Source: Nocardia sp. XZ_19_385
Lineage (GTDB): Bacteria; Actinomycetota; Actinomycetes; Mycobacteriales; Mycobacteriaceae
Length of the DNA: 64,000 nt
Direction: 5' to 3'
Assembly (NCBI RefSeq): GCF_015355755.1
Contig: NZ_JACVEE010000008.1
Location: 1 to 64,000, forward strand
Below, piece after piece: positions 61,636 to 64,000 of the stretch. Each line of letters opens with the position of its first letter. Within the stretch, counting starts at the first letter, position 1. Position numbers and translations under genes: made by a program. Below the pieces are notes generated by a model. It saw nothing but the letters and a program-made list of their open reading frames with translations, was not told the origin of the DNA and ran no database searches.

Positions 61636-63057
61636 ATGGGGAGCAATCCGGGCAAGAACACGTATTTGGACCAGGTCGTAGCGCAGTCGGCCGCCCTCGA
61701 GGACGATCTGCGGACCCGTAAGCCGGTGCCCGTTGCGGCGGCGGCGCCGGGTGCGCCCGCACCGCGTGGGGCGCTGGCGAAGCGGGCGGATCGGGTCGGG
61801 TCGACGGCGCAGGGGGAGGGGGCCGGGCCGGTCGAGGTGCGGGTGACCGGGTTCTGGCGGTGGCAGACGGTGCTGGTGCCGCCGAATGCTTTTGTGGTGC
61901 ATACCCGGCGGGGCCGGAGCGAGCCCATGCATATCGGGCTCGGGGTGTCGTTCGGGTTCAATCCGGCCACCGATTCGTACCTGGTGGTGCCGGGTGCGAT
62001 GCAGACCATCCTGATCAACGCCTACTGCATTTGCAGTGAGCTGCAAGGGGTGCTGGTGCAGGGGTACGTGCAGTGGATCATCGAGGATTTCGCCACCGCG
62101 TACCGCAAACTGGATTTCTCCGACGCGGAGGATCCCATGCGGCTGGTCAATATTCAGCTGCGGGAGCAGGCCGAGGCCGCCATCAAGGACAAGGTCTCCA
62201 CGATGGGCGTGCGAGATGTGCTCAGCGACAAGCAGCCCATCATCGAAGAGCTCACCGCGCGCCTGCGGGCGGTCGCCGAGGGATCCGCCGACGCGACCGG
62301 CAACGGACCGGGCGACCGCGGCCTCGGGCTGCGCATCGTCACTGTGCAGATCAAGGAAGCGGTGGTCAGTTCGTCCACGCTGTGGGAGAACTTGCAGAAG
62401 CCCTACCGCAGCGAGCAGAACCAGATCGCCCGGCTCGCCGAACTCGCCGCGCAGGAGGTGATTTCGGCGCGCGAGACGGCCGCGAACCGATCCGCCGAGG
62501 AACGCCGCATCGAAAACGAACGCGAGCTCGCCGAGCTGCGCGCCCGCAACGAAGCCGCCCGTTTCGACCGCGAAACCGTCGAACAGCTGCGCCGGACCAC
62601 CCGCGAACACGACGACCAGCGAGCGATCGCCGACCTCGCTCAGGAAACCGCGCTGCACGCCCTACGCCTGGAACGCGAACAGCACGACCAGCAGGTCGAG
62701 AACCTGCGCCGCCGACAGGAACTGGAGAGCCAGGAGCTCGACGCCAAGCTGGCCCGCGCCGCAGCCGAAGCGCAGGCCCAGCACAACGGGGAACTACTCG
62801 CCCTGGAACGCGACCGGGTCCGGGTCGACACCGCGAACACGCAGAACGCCGCGAATCTGCAGTCGCAACTGGTCGACGGCCTGCCGGAGATCGTCGGGAA
62901 CTTGCCCAAACCGGCGGAGTTGAAGTCCTACCAGATCGGCGGAGACCTCTCGACGGTCTCCGCGTTGCTCACCCAGATCGGCGCAGTAGTCGAATCCTGG
63001 TCGGCGGCAAAGGGGTCTGAGCTCAATGGTGCGCCGCCGAAGCCGGACCCGCAGTAG
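61636..63057 (+). CDS. Soluble SPFH-domain protein with long coiled coil
   Basis: 473 residues. No membrane helix is seen. The N-terminal 65 are Ala/Pro-rich. The SPFH-like domain (about 66-265) includes RWQTVLVPPNAFVVHTRRGRSEPMHIGLGVSFGFNPATDSYLVVPGAMQTI, RLVNIQLREQAEAAIKDKVSTMGVRDVLSDKQPIIEELTARLRAV and GLGLRIVTVQIKEAVV. After that comes a long charged helix (about 280-420; RSAEERRIENERELAELRARNEAARFDRETVEQLRR) with regular heptads. The plan resembles flotillin-like proteins without the membrane anchor. ATG 61636. Confidence 0.85.
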   Translation: MGSNPGKNTYLDQVVAQSAALEDDLRTRKPVPVAAAAPGAPAPRGALAKRADRVGSTAQGEGAGPVEVRVTGFWRWQTVLVPPNAFVVHTRRGRSEPMHIGLGVSFGFNPATDSYLVVPGAMQTILINAYCICSELQGVLVQGYVQWIIEDFATAYRKLDFSDAEDPMRLVNIQLREQAEAAIKDKVSTMGVRDVLSDKQPIIEELTARLRAVAEGSADATGNGPGDRGLGLRIVTVQIKEAVVSSSTLWENLQKPYRSEQNQIARLAELAAQEVISARETAANRSAEERRIENERELAELRARNEAARFDRETVEQLRRTTREHDDQRAIADLAQETALHALRLEREQHDQQVENLRRRQELESQELDAKLARAAAEAQAQHNGELLALERDRVRVDTANTQNAANLQSQLVDGLPEIVGNLPKPAELKSYQIGGDLSTVSALLTQIGAVVESWSAAKGSELNGAPPKPDPQ

Positions 63058-63076
63058 CTCGAAAGCCGCGGGCGTC

Positions 63077-63520
63077 TCAGCGGCGGATCACTTCGCCGAG
63101 CCGCGGCAGGAGATTGCGTTTCCAGCTGCGCTCCATGGCATTACGGGCCATCTTCTGTCGACGGTCTGCGATATCGAAACCTGTCTGTGTCAACAGAAGT
63201 CGAGTGCCGCGACCCTGCGGCCACAGCGTCCAGTCGACAATCCACCGGGTGGGATAGTCGGCCTGCGGATAGTTCGAGCTGTAGGTCAGCCGCTCGCGCG
63301 GCTGGGCCGTGAGCACCTCGCAGACGATCTCATTGATAATGGCATTGGGGATGGTGAAGCGGAATCGGGTTCCGGCCGAGGCGGCGAAGCCGGTCGGTCG
63401 AAGCAGCCACCGCTCCAACAGGTCGGGTTCGGTCAATGCGCGCCACACGGCGTCGGATGGCTGCGGGAAGAAGCTGCCGAGTTCGATCGCGGCTGGATTC
63501 AAATGGGTGTCGGCAATCAA
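63077..63520 (-). CDS. SRPBCC/AHSA1-type ligand-binding protein
   Basis: 147 residues. The START-like fold is suggested by IELGSFFPQPSDAVWRALTEPDLLERWLLRPTGFAASAGTRFRF near the N-terminus and the C-terminal helix RRQKMARNAMERSWKRNLLPRLGEVI, typical of activator-of-Hsp90-ATPase-like (SRPBCC) proteins with a hydrophobic cavity. The start is TTG 63520, overlapping the ACP stop by four bases (TTGA). It is co-transcribed with the carrier protein, so it may bind an acyl chain or a product of that carrier. No catalytic residue is evident. Confidence 0.85.
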   Translation of the reverse strand: MIADTHLNPAAIELGSFFPQPSDAVWRALTEPDLLERWLLRPTGFAASAGTRFRFTIPNAIINEIVCEVLTAQPRERLTYSSNYPQADYPTRWIVDWTLWPQGRGTRLLLTQTGFDIADRRQKMARNAMERSWKRNLLPRLGEVIRR

Positions 63521-63822
63521 TTCCCTTGGCCTTCCTTGAATTTCGCCTCCATCTCCGCGGCGAGTCGCGGCTGCTCGGCCTCCATCTTCTGGACGTAGAC
63601 GACCGCGTCTGCGACGGTTCGCAAGCTCGCCAGGTCTTCGTCCGGGATCTTGACGGCGTACTTGTCCTCGAGCTGTACGGCGATCTCCACCAGCGACAGT
63701 GAGTCGATGTCGAGGTCTTCGACGAAGGCTTTCTCGACCGTCACCTCGTCGGCCTCGATGCCCGTCACTTCTTCGACGATCTCCGCGATGCCGGCGACGA
63801 TTTCTTCCTGCGTGGTAGCCAC
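63517..63822 (-). CDS. Acyl carrier protein (AcpM-like)
   Basis: 101 residues. The phosphopantetheine attachment Ser lies in the DSL motif of EDLDIDSLSLVEIAVQLEDKY (about residue 42). The C-terminus has an extra flexible tail (KMEAEQPRLAAEMEAKFKEGQGN) as in meromycolate-extension ACPs of mycolata. GTG 63822 follows CAGGAGA. It is not in a fabD-acpM-kasA cluster; instead it is followed by an SRPBCC gene and divergent from a MerR gene. It may be a secondary carrier for a lipid or other product. Confidence 0.9.
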   Translation of the reverse strand: MATTQEEIVAGIAEIVEEVTGIEADEVTVEKAFVEDLDIDSLSLVEIAVQLEDKYAVKIPDEDLASLRTVADAVVYVQKMEAEQPRLAAEMEAKFKEGQGN

Positions 63823-63862
63823 GAATCAGTCTCCTGTGTAATCAGTTGTCCGGTACGCCATT

Positions 63863-63894
63863 ACGCTAGGAGCTCCACCGGGGTGGAGGTTCAA
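63863..63894 (-). promoter_or_regulatory. MerR-type promoter for the ACP operon
   Basis: On the minus strand, TTGAAC (63894-63889) and TAGCGT (63868-63863) are separated by 20 bases, a long spacer typical of MerR-activated promoters. The spacer holds a perfect 7-bp inverted repeat CTCCACC-N2-GGTGGAG (63873-63888). The ACP GTG lies about 40 bases downstream and the divergent MerR gene starts 6 bases on the other side. Confidence 0.65.
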
Positions 63895-63900
63895 CAAGTT

Positions 63901-64000
63901 GTGACAGACAACACACAAGCCAGCGTGGTGATGAGCATCGGGGAGTTGGCGCGCAGCGCTGGTCTCGCGGTGCGAACAATCCGGTTCTATTGCGACGAGG
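63901..64000 (+). CDS. MerR-family regulator, 5' part
   Basis: Only the first 33 codons are in the window: VTDNTQASVVMSIGELARSAGLAVRTIRFYCDE, shown here from GTG 63901. SIGELARSAGLAVRTIRFYCDE is the MerR helix-turn-helix and first wing. ATG 63931 is an alternative start that begins nearer the HTH; GTG 63901 follows GGAGG at 63885-63889, 11 bases away. It is divergent from the ACP operon and most likely controls it. The effector domain lies beyond the window. Confidence 0.85.
   Translation, partial: MTDNTQASVVMSIGELARSAGLAVRTIRFYCDE

Overview
The window is high-GC actinobacterial chromosome from a mycolic-acid-group organism, most likely Nocardia or a close relative. Three things point there: the protein sequences (RpsA nearly identical in type to the mycobacterial S1, an AcpM-like carrier protein, PriA in place of separate HisA and TrpF), frequent GTG/TTG and apparently leaderless starts, and gene order. 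From memory of the M. tuberculosis map, the order priA-impA-hisF-hisI, a bcpB-like peroxiredoxin, trpE-membrane protein-trpC-trpB-trpA-lgt, then pyk and tesB, then pdtaR, polA and rpsA is shared, with different material inserted between the blocks.

Layout. 1-144: 3' part of a 5S rRNA and its terminator. 206-5501: small membrane or secreted proteins and a free-standing ArgS. 5596-8275: histidine genes. 8272-10407: MarR regulator, membrane protein, peroxiredoxin and a small unknown gene. 10611-17179: tryptophan operon ending in lgt. 17271-21760: TM2 protein, an amino-acid ABC binding protein and permease without ATPase, pyruvate kinase and thioesterase II. 21806-28125: phosphatase and a secreted lipase / gamma-glutamyltransferase-like / amine oxidase cluster divergent from a TetR gene. 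28145-32084: an accessory patch of lower GC beside tRNA-Leu(CAA), with a broken hydrolase, a PD-(D/E)XK-like protein, an acetyltransferase and a decayed tyrosine integrase. 32311-38820: pdtaR and a branched-chain amino-acid transporter whose two ATPases are fused. 38892-44471: two metallopeptidases and polA. 44632-49187: TetR with its membrane-protein target, a free-standing LeuA regulatory domain, thioredoxin and a decarboxylating dehydrogenase. 49328-51987: a complete polar amino-acid ABC transporter. 52041-54361: LysR and a divergent FAD oxidoreductase. 54720-57428: a GAF-ANTAR pair, then an SPFH protein with a ribbon-helix-helix protein. 57442-64000: methyltransferase, rpsA, NAD(P)-binding protein and TetR, a soluble SPFH coiled-coil protein, and an acyl-carrier-protein/SRPBCC operon divergent from a truncated MerR gene.

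How the genes fit together. Histidine and tryptophan synthesis are linked by PriA, which in actinobacteria serves both pathways; no trpF is present here. PdtaR and the GAF-ANTAR pair are RNA-binding antitermination regulators. Several regulators sit divergent to their likely targets with visible dyads: TetR/membrane protein at 45.25 kb, MerR/ACP at 63.87 kb, TetR/amine oxidase at 27.49 kb. I saw no CRISPR array, intact insertion sequence or complete prophage. The best candidates for something undescribed are the PD-(D/E)XK-like protein at the tRNA-Leu site, the protein with four 4-cysteine modules at 3638-4783, the SPFH-RHH module with its dyad, and the MerR-ACP-SRPBCC unit.
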